DNA from: Fulvimarina sp039652615
GTDB lineage: Bacteria; Pseudomonadota; Alphaproteobacteria; Rhizobiales; Rhizobiaceae
DNA: 64,000 nt
NCBI RefSeq assembly: GCF_039652615.1
Contig: NZ_JBDJAC010000002.1
Coordinates: forward strand, 375,972 to 439,971
Direction of reading: 5' to 3'
The first letter of the stretch is position 1; the number at the start of each line of letters is the position of its first letter. The notes beneath the pieces are model-generated. The model saw nothing but the letters and a program-made list of their open reading frames with translations. It ran no database searches and was not told where the DNA came from. This document shows, in pieces, positions 24,546 to 32,585 of this stretch. The position numbers and the translations under genes are program-made.

Positions 24546-25766
24546 TTGAGCGAAATGGAAACCGCTGGCGAGCGTCAGACGATCCTGTGCGCGGCGTTTT
24601 CCGCGCGCCAGATCGCCGAGAGCGCACGCCTTTCGGGCTATGATGCGCTGGCGGTCGACTTCTTCGCCGATCTCGATCTGAAGGCGGCGGCGAAACGCGC
24701 CGAACTCGTGACCGGCCATTACCCGGACGGCTTCACCGACGAGGATCTACTGTCCGCCCTCGACCGGCTGGCCGAGGGCGAGAAGCCAATCGGCTTCGTT
24801 TACGGCGCGGGCTTCGAGGATCGCCCGCATCTTCTCACCGAAATCGGAAAGCGCTGGCCGGTGCTCGGCACGGGCGCGACGGCCTCGGCCCGGCTGAAGG
24901 ACCCGCTCTGGTTCGCTGAGGTCTGCGACCGGGCGGGCGTTCTCTTTCCCGAAATCGCCCTTTACGCCCCGCCGGAAGAAGAGGGATGGATTTCGAAACA
25001 GGTCGGCGGCTGCGGCGGCACCCATGTCCAGTGGTCCAATGCGCAGCGCCCCGTTGGCGGAACCGGCCGGCGTTACGCCCAGCGTTTCATGCGCGGCACC
25101 CGCTACTCGCTCGCAGCGCTGGCGTCACGCGGCGACATCCGGTCCCTCGGCTTTTCGCGCCAATGGGTCGACCCCACACCGGACGAGCCCTTCCGCTATG
25201 GCGGCGCCGTCGGCCCGCTCGATCCACCAGCCTCCGTCGCCCGAACCATGCGCGAGGACCTGCGCCGCATCGTCCGTTCGGCCCATGAGGCAGGCACGGC
25301 GCTGACCGGACTTCTCAGCGCCGATTTCATTGTGGCTGGCGAGTTCGTCTATTGCCTCGAGATCAACGCCCGCTTCGGCGCGACGGTGGATGTGTTCGAC
25401 CAGCCCGACGCGCCGCTGCTGAAGCTCCATATCGAGGCCTGCAACGGCAGCCTGCCGGCGGATCTGTCGCCCTATCAGCACGCCTGTCGCGCCTCGGGTC
25501 TTGCCTGGGCCGATGCGCCGCTTCACCTTGGCGAAGGCTTCTCCTGGCCGGACTGGACGCGGGACCGCACCACCCTGCCCCACAGCTTCGAGGCAGGTGA
25601 GCCGATCGCGACGATCTATGCCGAGGCCAAGAGCGAGGGTGAGGCGACGACGCTCTTCGAGAGGCGCGTCACTGAGCTTCGCGCGTCCGGCCAATCACAT
25701 GACCAAAGCCAGGGCGCAGCCGGCGATGGCCGAGAACCACCTCGGTTGGCCTACGCGACCCAGTAA
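24546..25766 (+). CDS. ATP-grasp family protein of the C1-transfer cluster
   Basis: 406 residues (from TTG at 24546; an ATG at 24555 is an equally possible start). Its N-terminal part reads FSARQIAESARLSGYDALAVD, and the ATP-grasp core shows ISKQVGGCGGTHVQW and FIVAGEFVYCLEINARFGATVDVFD, where Glu and Asn would bind metal. It resembles predicted ATP-dependent carboligases (COG2232-like). It lies between mtdB and mch, matching an ATP-grasp orf of the Methylobacterium H4MPT cluster. It may add an amino acid to methylofuran or methanopterin, but no reaction can be named from sequence. The last 30 residues are low-complexity and probably disordered. Confidence 0.8.
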   Translation: MSEMETAGERQTILCAAFSARQIAESARLSGYDALAVDFFADLDLKAAAKRAELVTGHYPDGFTDEDLLSALDRLAEGEKPIGFVYGAGFEDRPHLLTEIGKRWPVLGTGATASARLKDPLWFAEVCDRAGVLFPEIALYAPPEEEGWISKQVGGCGGTHVQWSNAQRPVGGTGRRYAQRFMRGTRYSLAALASRGDIRSLGFSRQWVDPTPDEPFRYGGAVGPLDPPASVARTMREDLRRIVRSAHEAGTALTGLLSADFIVAGEFVYCLEINARFGATVDVFDQPDAPLLKLHIEACNGSLPADLSPYQHACRASGLAWADAPLHLGEGFSWPDWTRDRTTLPHSFEAGEPIATIYAEAKSEGEATTLFERRVTELRASGQSHDQSQGAAGDGREPPRLAYATQ

Positions 25767-25828
25767 CCTACAAACACAGTCCAAGTCCGACGCATCGACG
25801 GACGATCGCGACTGATCGGGAGGAACAC

Positions 25829-26803
25829 ATGACGACGAAACAGGCGAATATCTCGGTCAATCGGGGCGTCCTGCCGCTGATCCAGACCCTGAAGGACAAT
25901 GCCGGCGAGCTGCGCGTGAAGGTGACGACGGGCGCTGCCGGCGAAACCATCATTGATGCGGGCTCAACTGTGCCCGGCTCCTTCGAGGCCGGACGGCTTC
26001 TGACGGAAGTCTGCCTTGGCGGCCTCGGTCAGGTGCGGCTCGATGTCGGCTCCTATCTCGATCGCTGGCCCTTCACCCTCACAGTCTCCACCTCCCAGCC
26101 CGTCATCGCCTGCCTCGGCAGCCAGTATGCCGGCTGGCAGCTGACCCATGGCGAGGGCGAGAACGCCTACTTCTCCATGGGCTCGGGTCCCGGCCGCGCC
26201 ATGGCCGGCAAGGAGCACATCTTCGAGGACATCGCCTATTCCGACAGCGCCGACGAGGCCGTTCTCGTGCTCGAGACCGACACCGCGCCGCCTGAAGAAC
26301 TGGTGCGCCAGATCGCCAAGGATTGCGGCGTCGCGCCGGACAAGCTCACCTTCGCGATCACACCGACCACTTCGCTCGCTGGCGCGATCCAGATCGTCGG
26401 CCGCGTGGTCGAGGTCGCCCTCCACAAGGCGCACGAGTTGAAGTTCGATCTCTCGCGCATCGTCGAGGGTATCGGCACCGCCCCGCTCGCCCCGCCCCAT
26501 CCCGATTTCATCACCGCCATGGGCCGCACCAACGACGCGGTGATCTATGGTGGGCGCATCCTTCTCTACGTCACCGGCCCGGCAGACGAGGCGAAGGACC
26601 TCGCCGAAAAGCTCCCGAGCTCGACGGCGGCCGACTACGGCAAGCCCTTCGCGGAGATTTTCAAGGAATACGAAGGCGACTTCTACAAGATCGATCCGAT
26701 GCTGTTCTCGCCGGCCGAGGTGCAGGTGGTCGCGCTTGATTCCGGCGAAACCTTCCGGGGCGGTGCCATCGATCCGAAGCTGGTGGATGCCTCGTTCGAT
26801 TAA
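25829..26803 (+). CDS. mch: Methenyl-H4MPT cyclohydrolase
   Basis: 324 residues. Family segments include SVNRGVLPLIQTLKDNA, PVIACLGSQYAGWQL, GSGPGRAMAGKEHIFEDI, and GRTNDAVIYGGRILLYV. It hydrolyses methenyl-H4MPT to formyl-H4MPT, linking MtdB to the Fhc complex. GGGAGGAACAC precedes the ATG, a strong ribosome-binding site. The gene follows the ATP-grasp gene by 62 bases. A 380-base non-coding stretch follows. Confidence 0.96.
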   Translation: MTTKQANISVNRGVLPLIQTLKDNAGELRVKVTTGAAGETIIDAGSTVPGSFEAGRLLTEVCLGGLGQVRLDVGSYLDRWPFTLTVSTSQPVIACLGSQYAGWQLTHGEGENAYFSMGSGPGRAMAGKEHIFEDIAYSDSADEAVLVLETDTAPPEELVRQIAKDCGVAPDKLTFAITPTTSLAGAIQIVGRVVEVALHKAHELKFDLSRIVEGIGTAPLAPPHPDFITAMGRTNDAVIYGGRILLYVTGPADEAKDLAEKLPSSTAADYGKPFAEIFKEYEGDFYKIDPMLFSPAEVQVVALDSGETFRGGAIDPKLVDASFD

Positions 26804-27183
26804 GGGTTAGAGACCCATCTTACGCAGACCGACGGTCCCTTCGAAGCATCACTTTCGACACGGTCGTCGGACGGATACCGGCGGACATTTGAAAGCATCG
26901 CGTTCGGATGTCCGCAGGCAGCCCCGTCGGCGTCTGATACCGAGGGGCCTTTGAAACCAACGGTTTCATAAGGTGGCCGGGAGCCCGAGCGGCGCCAGAG
27001 CCAATCGTCGGACGACAATTGACCTTCAGGTCAATTCATTTGTCCGGCGGTATGAGCCTGTGCCGGACGAATGAAGTGCTACGGCAGGGTAAGGAAACAG
27101 CGAGCCCCGTTTTCCGTCCATGTCTTGCGGAACCAGGAAATGCTGCACGCGTGGCGTTCGTTTCCGGGAAATACCATCGCGAT
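26804..27183. repeat. Non-coding stretch with three degenerate direct repeats
   Basis: No gene is supported here. Between about 26830 and 26980 there are three related units spaced about 45-60 bases: each has TTYGAARCAT or TTTGAAACCA followed by a TTC or GTTTC, and the second and third also share GATACCG-GG. Each unit can fold into a short imperfect hairpin (for example GAAACC-AAC-GGTTTC). It may hold the mch terminator region or an intergenic repeat family. Confidence 0.4.
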
Positions 27184-27573
27184 CTATTCCCGGTGCAGTT
27201 CGACAAACGTCGAATTGCCGGTCAGTTTCCGACGGAGCATGTCCGCCATATCCGCCTCGATATAAGGTTTCTGGATGACCGGTATCGATCCATAGTTCGG
27301 GTCCAGCCCTTTCAGGCCGTATCCGGTTGCGAAAATGAAAGGCGTCCCGTTCTCCAGCAACAGATCGGCGACGGGATAGCTTCGCGTATCGCCAAGATTG
27401 ATGTCGAGCACTGCGAAATCGAAGGTTTCCTTTTGGACGAAAGTCAGGGCCTGATCGAGGCGCATCGCCAGAACGACCTCGCAGCCGAGATCGAACAGGA
27501 TATCCTCGGCCATCATGGCGATGAGGCTTTCATCCTCGACGAGCAGGACCCTGCGCCCCTCCAGCATACTCAT
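27184..27573 (-). CDS. Single-domain CheY-like response regulator
   Basis: 129 residues, only a receiver domain. All key positions are present: acidic pair in VLLVEDESLIAM, phosphoacceptor Asp in FDFAVLDINLGD, Thr in FATGYG, Lys in PVIQKPYIEAD. The ATG at 27573 overlaps the stop of the HWE kinase gene (ATGA), so the two are coupled and very likely form one phosphorelay pair. Single-domain regulators of this subfamily partner HWE or HisKA_2 kinases. It has no output domain; it probably acts by protein contact or as a phosphate sink. Confidence 0.88.
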   Translation of the reverse strand: MSMLEGRRVLLVEDESLIAMMAEDILFDLGCEVVLAMRLDQALTFVQKETFDFAVLDINLGDTRSYPVADLLLENGTPFIFATGYGLKGLDPNYGSIPVIQKPYIEADMADMLRRKLTGNSTFVELHRE

Positions 27574-28691
27574 CGCTGAAGCGCCTCGGTCACCTTGGCT
27601 TGCCCGTGCCAACCGAGCGGTGTCAGCGGAATCTGGACGCGGCAGACGACACCGGAGGGCAGGTATCGCAACTCCGCGCTGCCGGCGAACTCCATGGGCA
27701 ACTGGCGCTCGATCAAGCGGGAACCAAAGCCCTTGCGGGCGGGCGGTTCAACGGTGGGGCCGTTCCGTTCTTCCCAATAAAGATCGAGTTGCTCGCGCCC
27801 GTCCTCGAGTGCTGCGAGCGACCACTGGACGAGAACCTGGCCCTCCGGCACCGTCAGGGCGCCGTATTTCGCCGCGTTCGTCGTCAATTCGTGCAGCGCC
27901 ATCGCAAGCGTCACCGCGACCTTGGAATGCAGGCGCGAATCGGGCCCCTCGAGCTTGAAGCGCTGATCATCCGATTCCACTGAGAGATGCGGGGAAACAG
28001 CTCTTTCGACGACGCTTTTCAGGCTGGCGCTTTCCCAATTGTCATCCACCAGCACGTTATGGGCGACAGACAAAGCGCTCAGGCGGGAATCGAACACCGC
28101 GCGAATGGCGGGGTCCGTGGCCTCTGCGCGAAAGGTTTGTGCGGCGATCGACTGAACCGTCGCCAGGGTATTCTTCACCCGGTGGTTCAGTTCGTTGATC
28201 AGCAGGCGTTGCCGCTCGGCTGCCGCTTTCTCTTCGGTGATGTCGCGAACCTCGATGATCGTGCCGATGATGTTGGACTCGTCGTCCCGGATCGGGCTCG
28301 CTGTGAAACCGACCGGGAAGAAGTGGCCATCACGATGAATGAAGACCTCTTCACCACGCTCCTGATTGTTTTCGGGAAACGCGCGATCGATCGCACACTC
28401 ATGCAGCGGAAACGGCTCGCCGTTCGGATAGGTGTGGTGAACGATGTCGTGCAGCGGGCAGTCGCGTTCCAGGACTTCGGAGAGGGTCCAGCCTGTCAGC
28501 TGTTCGGCGGCACGGTTCATGTAGATGCAATGCTGGCGGTCATCCATCAGGAAGATGGCGACCGATGCATTGTTCAGCACTGCGTTCAGACGGCGTTCGG
28601 TCTCGAACAGCTGGCCATCGCCCTGCCGAAGGTTCTTGAGCGGCGCCTGCGCGGCTGAAGTCGATTGCAGCGGCTGCCGCGAATTTGGCAT
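27570..28691 (-). CDS. HWE-family sensor histidine kinase with PAS domain
   Basis: 373 residues from the ATG at 28691, preceded by GGAGGG. A PAS domain spans about residues 30-155 (VLNNASVAIFLMDDRQHCIY, then EVFIHRDGHFFPVGFTASPI). The kinase core has the phosphoacceptor helix LINELNHRVKNTLATVQSIA, the N-box in LHELTTNAAKYGAL and the WEE segment that names the HWE group. There is no membrane segment, so it senses a cytoplasmic signal such as redox state, light or a ligand; the PAS lacks the flavin-binding NCRFLQ motif of LOV domains. It sits inside the C1-metabolism region, coupled to the receiver gene. Confidence 0.88.
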   Translation of the reverse strand: MPNSRQPLQSTSAAQAPLKNLRQGDGQLFETERRLNAVLNNASVAIFLMDDRQHCIYMNRAAEQLTGWTLSEVLERDCPLHDIVHHTYPNGEPFPLHECAIDRAFPENNQERGEEVFIHRDGHFFPVGFTASPIRDDESNIIGTIIEVRDITEEKAAAERQRLLINELNHRVKNTLATVQSIAAQTFRAEATDPAIRAVFDSRLSALSVAHNVLVDDNWESASLKSVVERAVSPHLSVESDDQRFKLEGPDSRLHSKVAVTLAMALHELTTNAAKYGALTVPEGQVLVQWSLAALEDGREQLDLYWEERNGPTVEPPARKGFGSRLIERQLPMEFAGSAELRYLPSGVVCRVQIPLTPLGWHGQAKVTEALQR

Positions 28692-29040
28692 GAAAACAGA
28701 CCCTCCATACAGGTTTGATTTATGAATCGAACCGTTCTCAAAACGGGTATGAGGCAGGCATTTCAATCACATATTAGCGTAACACACCGTTTGAACGAGT
28801 CCCTAAATGAACATCGCGGCAGGTGTTGCAGCATTTTGTCACCAGAGATATCGCCTGGTTCGGGCCGATCCGCCCACAACCCGGATCGACCCCCGAGCCT
28901 CCGGCGGTTTGACGATCCGGCGGCTTCCATTCATCTTGTGCCGTCGTCGCATGACGGACGAACTGCGATGGTCCTTGAGCGAATGACCACCGCACGTCTT
29001 TCGGTTGCGTAAGACTCTGTCCTTGAAGACCGGACCATCC
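28692..29040. other. Divergent intergenic region
   Basis: About 350 bases between the HWE kinase gene and the RimK/MptN-like gene. Both genes are transcribed away from it, so it should hold two promoters. The section 28715-28800 is relatively A/T-rich. I saw no clear extracytoplasmic-sigma-type promoter, operator or terminator. Confidence 0.45.
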
Positions 29041-29976
29041 ATGCCCGCACCCCGCATCCTCGTCGTCACCGCCGCTATCGACCGCCACGCGCGGCAGATG
29101 AAGGCCGCGTTCGAGGCCTGCGGGGCGAGCGCCTCATTCGCCAAACTCGCCGACATCGGTTTCGACACGGGCTCGCCCTCGGGCTTTTCGATCCCGGGAT
29201 ACGAGAGCGACCTGCCGGACGCCATCTGCGTGCGCACGATGGACGGCGGCAGTTTCGAGGGCGTGACGCGCCGCCTCGGCATTCTTCACGCCCTCGAGGG
29301 CGTCGGCATTCCCGTCTCGAACTCGGGCCGCGCGATCGAGTTCTGCGTCGACAAGGCGGCGACGAGCTTTCGCCTGAAGGCGGCAGGCCTTCCGAGCCCG
29401 CGCTCTTACTGCTTCGAGAAGCGCGATCAGGCCCTCGATGCGATCGAGAAGACGTCCGGGCCGCTCGTGCTGAAGCCGCTTTTTGGCAGCCAGGGCAAAG
29501 GCCTCAAGCTGATCCGCGCGCCTGCCGACCTGCCCCCGCCAGAGGAGATCGCCGGCGGCGTCTACTACCTTCAGGAATTCGCGGGGAAAGCCGTTGGCGA
29601 ACGCTGGACCGACTTCCGCATTCTCGTCTCGAACGGCAAGGCCATCGCCGGCATGCGCCGGGAGGCGGCGAACTGGATCACCAATATCAAACAGGGCGCG
29701 GTCGCGCTTCCCATGGAGCTGGACGAGGCGATGAACGCCCTCGCCATTTCAGCGGCCAAGGCGGTCGAAGCCGATTTCTGCGGCGTCGACCTCCTGCGGG
29801 ACGCTGACGGCGCGATCCAGCTCATCGAAGTGAATTCCATGCCGGCCTGGACCGGCCTGTCCCGCGTCGTGCCGCTCGACATCGCCCGCATTCGCGCCGA
29901 AGACCTTCTCTCGCGCCTGGAGGATGCTTCGACCAAGCGGCCGGGCGCGGATCTCGTTCTGCCGCGCGCCGTATGA
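29041..29976 (+). CDS. RimK/MptN-like ATP-grasp ligase
   Basis: 311 residues. ATP-grasp features are clear: SFRLKAAGLPSPRSYCFEK, PLVLKPLFGSQGKGLKLI (glycine-rich ATP loop), YYLQEFAG, and the metal-binding FCGVDLLRDADGAIQLIEVN with Asp, Glu and Asn. RimK-type enzymes add glutamate or similar residues to an acceptor carboxylate; the archaeal homologue MptN glutamylates H4MPT. A role in adding the side chain of the bacterial cofactor is inferred from its place among C1-transfer genes. I use the ATG at 29041; a TTG 12 codons upstream is possible. The stop overlaps the next gene by four bases. Confidence 0.82.
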   Translation: MPAPRILVVTAAIDRHARQMKAAFEACGASASFAKLADIGFDTGSPSGFSIPGYESDLPDAICVRTMDGGSFEGVTRRLGILHALEGVGIPVSNSGRAIEFCVDKAATSFRLKAAGLPSPRSYCFEKRDQALDAIEKTSGPLVLKPLFGSQGKGLKLIRAPADLPPPEEIAGGVYYLQEFAGKAVGERWTDFRILVSNGKAIAGMRREAANWITNIKQGAVALPMELDEAMNALAISAAKAVEADFCGVDLLRDADGAIQLIEVNSMPAWTGLSRVVPLDIARIRAEDLLSRLEDASTKRPGADLVLPRAV

Positions 29977-30878
29977 GCGCCGTCGAACCACGTCGAACCA
30001 TCGAAGCAGCCTTCCTCAGGGCATGCCGGGCGGAGCTTGCCGCCATCAAGCCCGGCAATGTCCACATCCACGCCCCCGGCCATGACATGGATGCCGAAAC
30101 CTTCGAACGCGCCGCACTCGCTGCCGCCCCGATCATCGCCGATCCGGCCCTAAGCGTCGGCCGCCGGGTTCTGGAGGCGACCCGCGCGAGCTTCGCCGCG
30201 GCCGGATGCAACGCCAATCTCGGCATTGTCCTCCTCGCCGCGCCCCTTGCCCGCACCTTCGAGACCATGGAAGCGTCCGGCCCAGGCGCTCTCGAGGATG
30301 CCCTCCGCCGAACCCTTACCGCTTTCTCGGAGGACGACGCGGCAGACGTTTTTGCCGCCATCGCCCATGCCTCGCCCGGCGGACTTGGTGAGGCCGGCGC
30401 ACACGATGTGCGCCACGCGCCGAGGATCTCACTCATCGAAGCGATGCGGCTTTCCGCCGACAGGGACCTGATCGCCCATCAATACGCGACCGGCTATTCG
30501 GATATCTTTCGTACGGGGCTCGCGGCGCCGGACGCAGCGCCCGCGTCGATCATCGACCATCCGGCTCTCGGCCCCGCCTTCGCGATTTATCTCGCCTACA
30601 CGACCCGCTTCGCCGACTCCCATATCGGCCGCAAATTCGGGCCCGAGCGCGCCGAATCCGTGCGTTTGCGATTCGCCCGGCTCGCGGCGGCCATTACCCC
30701 GACTGCCGACCCTGACGAGGTTGCGGCGAATGCTCTTCGCCTCGATGCCGAACTGAAGTCGGAGGGCCTCAATCCCGGCACGTCCGCCGATCTTACCGTC
30801 GCGACACTCTTCGCCCTCGACCTCGCGCGCACCGCTTTTTTTCCCCATCCCTTGCGGAACGTCCCGCGCGATGATTGA
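29973..30878 (+). CDS. CitG-like (triphosphoribosyl-dephospho-CoA synthase family) protein
   Basis: 301 residues. Signature segments are CRAELAAIKPGNVHIHAPGHDM, ATRASFAAAGCNANLGIVLLAAPLAR-like (CNANLGIVLLAAPLA), DLIAHQYATGYSDIF and LNPGTSADLTVATLFALDL, all characteristic of the CitG/MdcB fold. CitG makes the prosthetic group precursor of citrate lyase, but no citrate lyase is nearby. Homologues accompany H4MPT genes in methylotrophs, so it probably attaches a ribosyl-phosphate-type group during cofactor synthesis; this is inference. The ATG overlaps the upstream ligase stop. Confidence 0.82.
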   Translation: MSAVEPRRTIEAAFLRACRAELAAIKPGNVHIHAPGHDMDAETFERAALAAAPIIADPALSVGRRVLEATRASFAAAGCNANLGIVLLAAPLARTFETMEASGPGALEDALRRTLTAFSEDDAADVFAAIAHASPGGLGEAGAHDVRHAPRISLIEAMRLSADRDLIAHQYATGYSDIFRTGLAAPDAAPASIIDHPALGPAFAIYLAYTTRFADSHIGRKFGPERAESVRLRFARLAAAITPTADPDEVAANALRLDAELKSEGLNPGTSADLTVATLFALDLARTAFFPHPLRNVPRDD

Positions 30879-31119
30879 CTGCGCCCCGTCGTGGTCCATG
30901 TGACAACGGCGCTATCCGGCTAACCGGTCTCGATTAAGGGATGCCGCCAACAAGGGTAGCCGTGAGGATGGATTGCTCCGCGCAGTCCATCGGCCGGGAG
31001 GAAATGGCCGATACGGCTTGTTGTGGCAGGCTTTAAGGCTATCTCACATCCCGGGAACAGACATATTGAGGGTCGGCCGGGAGATAACCGGCAGGACCGC
31101 ACAACAGGAGGAATTGCTC
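30879..31119 (+). promoter_or_regulatory. Leader/promoter region of fae
   Basis: 240 bases between the CitG-like gene and fae. Two short hairpins can form: ATCGGCC with GGCCGAT around 30988-31013, and GCCGG with CCGGC around 31077-31093, just before the AGGAGG ribosome-binding site. fae is usually among the most strongly expressed genes in methylotrophs, so a separate promoter is expected here; no exact promoter boxes can be assigned. Confidence 0.4.
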
Positions 31120-31629
31120 ATGGCAACCATCAACAAGGTCATGGTCGGCGAGTCGCTCGTCGGTGAAGGCAACGAAGTTGCACACATCGATCTCATCATC
31201 GGCCCCCGCGGTTCGGCTGCCGAGTCGGCGTTCTGCCACTCGCTGACGAACAACAAGGACGGTTTCACGACGCTTCTCGCGGTCGTCGCGCCGAACCTGC
31301 CCTGCAAGCCCAACACGGTGATGTTCAACAAGGTCACCATCAAGGGCGCCAAGCAGGCCGTCCAGATGTTCGGCCCGGCCCAGACCGCCGTCGCGCGCGC
31401 CGTTGCCGATTCAGTCGAAAAGGGCATCATCCCGGCCGATGAAGCCGACGATCTCTACATCTGCGTCGGTGTCTTCATCCACTGGGAAGCCGAAGACGAC
31501 GCGAAGATCCGCGACTACAACTACCAGGCCACGATGGAGTCCATCGAGCGCGCCGTGAAGGGTACGCCGACCGCACAGGAAGTCGTCTCCAAGAAGGGTT
31601 CCGCCGAGCATCCGTTCGCCGGCGCTTAG
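31120..31629 (+). CDS. fae: Formaldehyde-activating enzyme
   Basis: 169 residues. The start is the ATG at 31120, eight bases after AGGAGG, giving MATINKVMVGESLVGEGNEV. Family motifs follow: AHIDLIIGPRGSAAESAFCH with the catalytic His17-equivalent region, LLAVVAPNLPCKPNTVMFNK, and VGVFIHWEAEDD. Fae condenses formaldehyde with H4MPT to methylene-H4MPT, the entry point of the pathway. An in-frame extension upstream of the ATG has no family similarity. A terminator follows at 31752-31780. Confidence 0.97.
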   Translation: MATINKVMVGESLVGEGNEVAHIDLIIGPRGSAAESAFCHSLTNNKDGFTTLLAVVAPNLPCKPNTVMFNKVTIKGAKQAVQMFGPAQTAVARAVADSVEKGIIPADEADDLYICVGVFIHWEAEDDAKIRDYNYQATMESIERAVKGTPTAQEVVSKKGSAEHPFAGA

Positions 31630-31751
31630 ACAAGAGACCATCCCGGGGGAGAGGAAGAATCGGCGATGTCCGGTGGACTTCTCCGGCGATTGGCCGCCAA
31701 ATTCGGTTTTCAATAACCGGGCACCGCTCTCGCGGTCGCAACACATCGAAG

Positions 31752-31780
31752 GAAAAGGGGCCGAAAGGCTCCTTTTTCTT
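31752..31780 (+). terminator. Probable rho-independent terminator of fae
   Basis: AAAAGGGGCC, a GAAA tetraloop and GGCTCCTTTTT form a ten-base stem with one G-T pair, followed by T-rich sequence. It lies 122 bases after the fae stop and before the convergent HisA-like gene. Confidence 0.75.
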
Positions 31781-31818
31781 TGGCCGGCAGCCTCTCGGCG
31801 CCCCTCCCCCGGGATATC

Positions 31819-32508
31819 CTATCCCCGCCGCGCGATCCGCCCGTCATGGATCGCGCTGGCGACCAGCGCGCCTGCAACGCCCATGGCGGCAAGCGCATCG
31901 AGATCCGTTTCGCCGCGAACGCCCCCCGCCGCATGCACCCGGCGCCCGTCGGCCCGCCGGGCGATCTCCTCCAGACGCGCAAAATCTGGCCCGCCGTCCG
32001 AGCCGACCGCCGTCAGCGACATCACGATCACATCGTCCGGCCAACGGGCCGCATCCTCCAGAATGCGCCGCGAGCCGCGATAGCCCTCCGCGCCGAAATC
32101 GAGCGAGAGCACCGCCGGCCTCTCGATCCGAGCCAGCTGATCCGCCTCCGTCTTGTCCAGCGTCTCCGTCCCGAACACGGGCACGATCCGCGCGTCCCCC
32201 ACCGCCGCCGTGAGCGCCTCTGCCTCGCCGATCGTGCGAAACCCCGCATCCACCCAGAACCGCACGTCCGGCAGCGCCGCCGTCAGCGCCATCAGCACCC
32301 CAACCTGCGCCTCGCCTCCCATGATCGCGTCGAGATCGGCGACATAGACCACCGCCGCCCCCGTCGCGCGGATAAGCCCGCGCGCCACGGCCACCGGCGC
32401 CGCGCCCTTTGCCAGCGGCGTTGCGATGGGCCGATAGCTCTCGCGCTTGCCGCCTTGCCCGCGCACGATCGCGCCGTTCATCACGTCCAGCACCAGGATC
32501 AGCTGCAT
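31819..32508 (-). CDS. HisA/HisF-related protein of the C1-transfer cluster
   Basis: 229 residues, TIM-barrel of the HisA kind: LVLDVMNGAIVRGQGGKRESY at the start, VVYVADLDAIMGG, VDAGFRT, and the phosphate-binding VHAAGGVRGETDLDALAAMG followed by GALVASAIHDGRI. It is shorter than true HisA and keeps only some catalytic positions. Homologues (COG1411-like) occur in H4MPT gene clusters of methylotrophs and in methanogens; they are likely to act in cofactor synthesis on a ribosyl or furan intermediate. It is convergent with fae and divergent from the orf5-type gene, 77 bases away. Confidence 0.82.
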   Translation of the reverse strand: MQLILVLDVMNGAIVRGQGGKRESYRPIATPLAKGAAPVAVARGLIRATGAAVVYVADLDAIMGGEAQVGVLMALTAALPDVRFWVDAGFRTIGEAEALTAAVGDARIVPVFGTETLDKTEADQLARIERPAVLSLDFGAEGYRGSRRILEDAARWPDDVIVMSLTAVGSDGGPDFARLEEIARRADGRRVHAAGGVRGETDLDALAAMGVAGALVASAIHDGRIARRG

Positions 32509-32585
32509 CTTCAGTTCACTCCCCTGTCATTCGCCGCACACAATGCTATGACGCGCGTCAGTTCGAATCGCGATCGGGGCATGAC

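Noticed and set aside
26830..26980. CRISPR-like array after mch
   Set aside because: Only three degenerate units with uneven spacing, no regular spacers and no cas genes.
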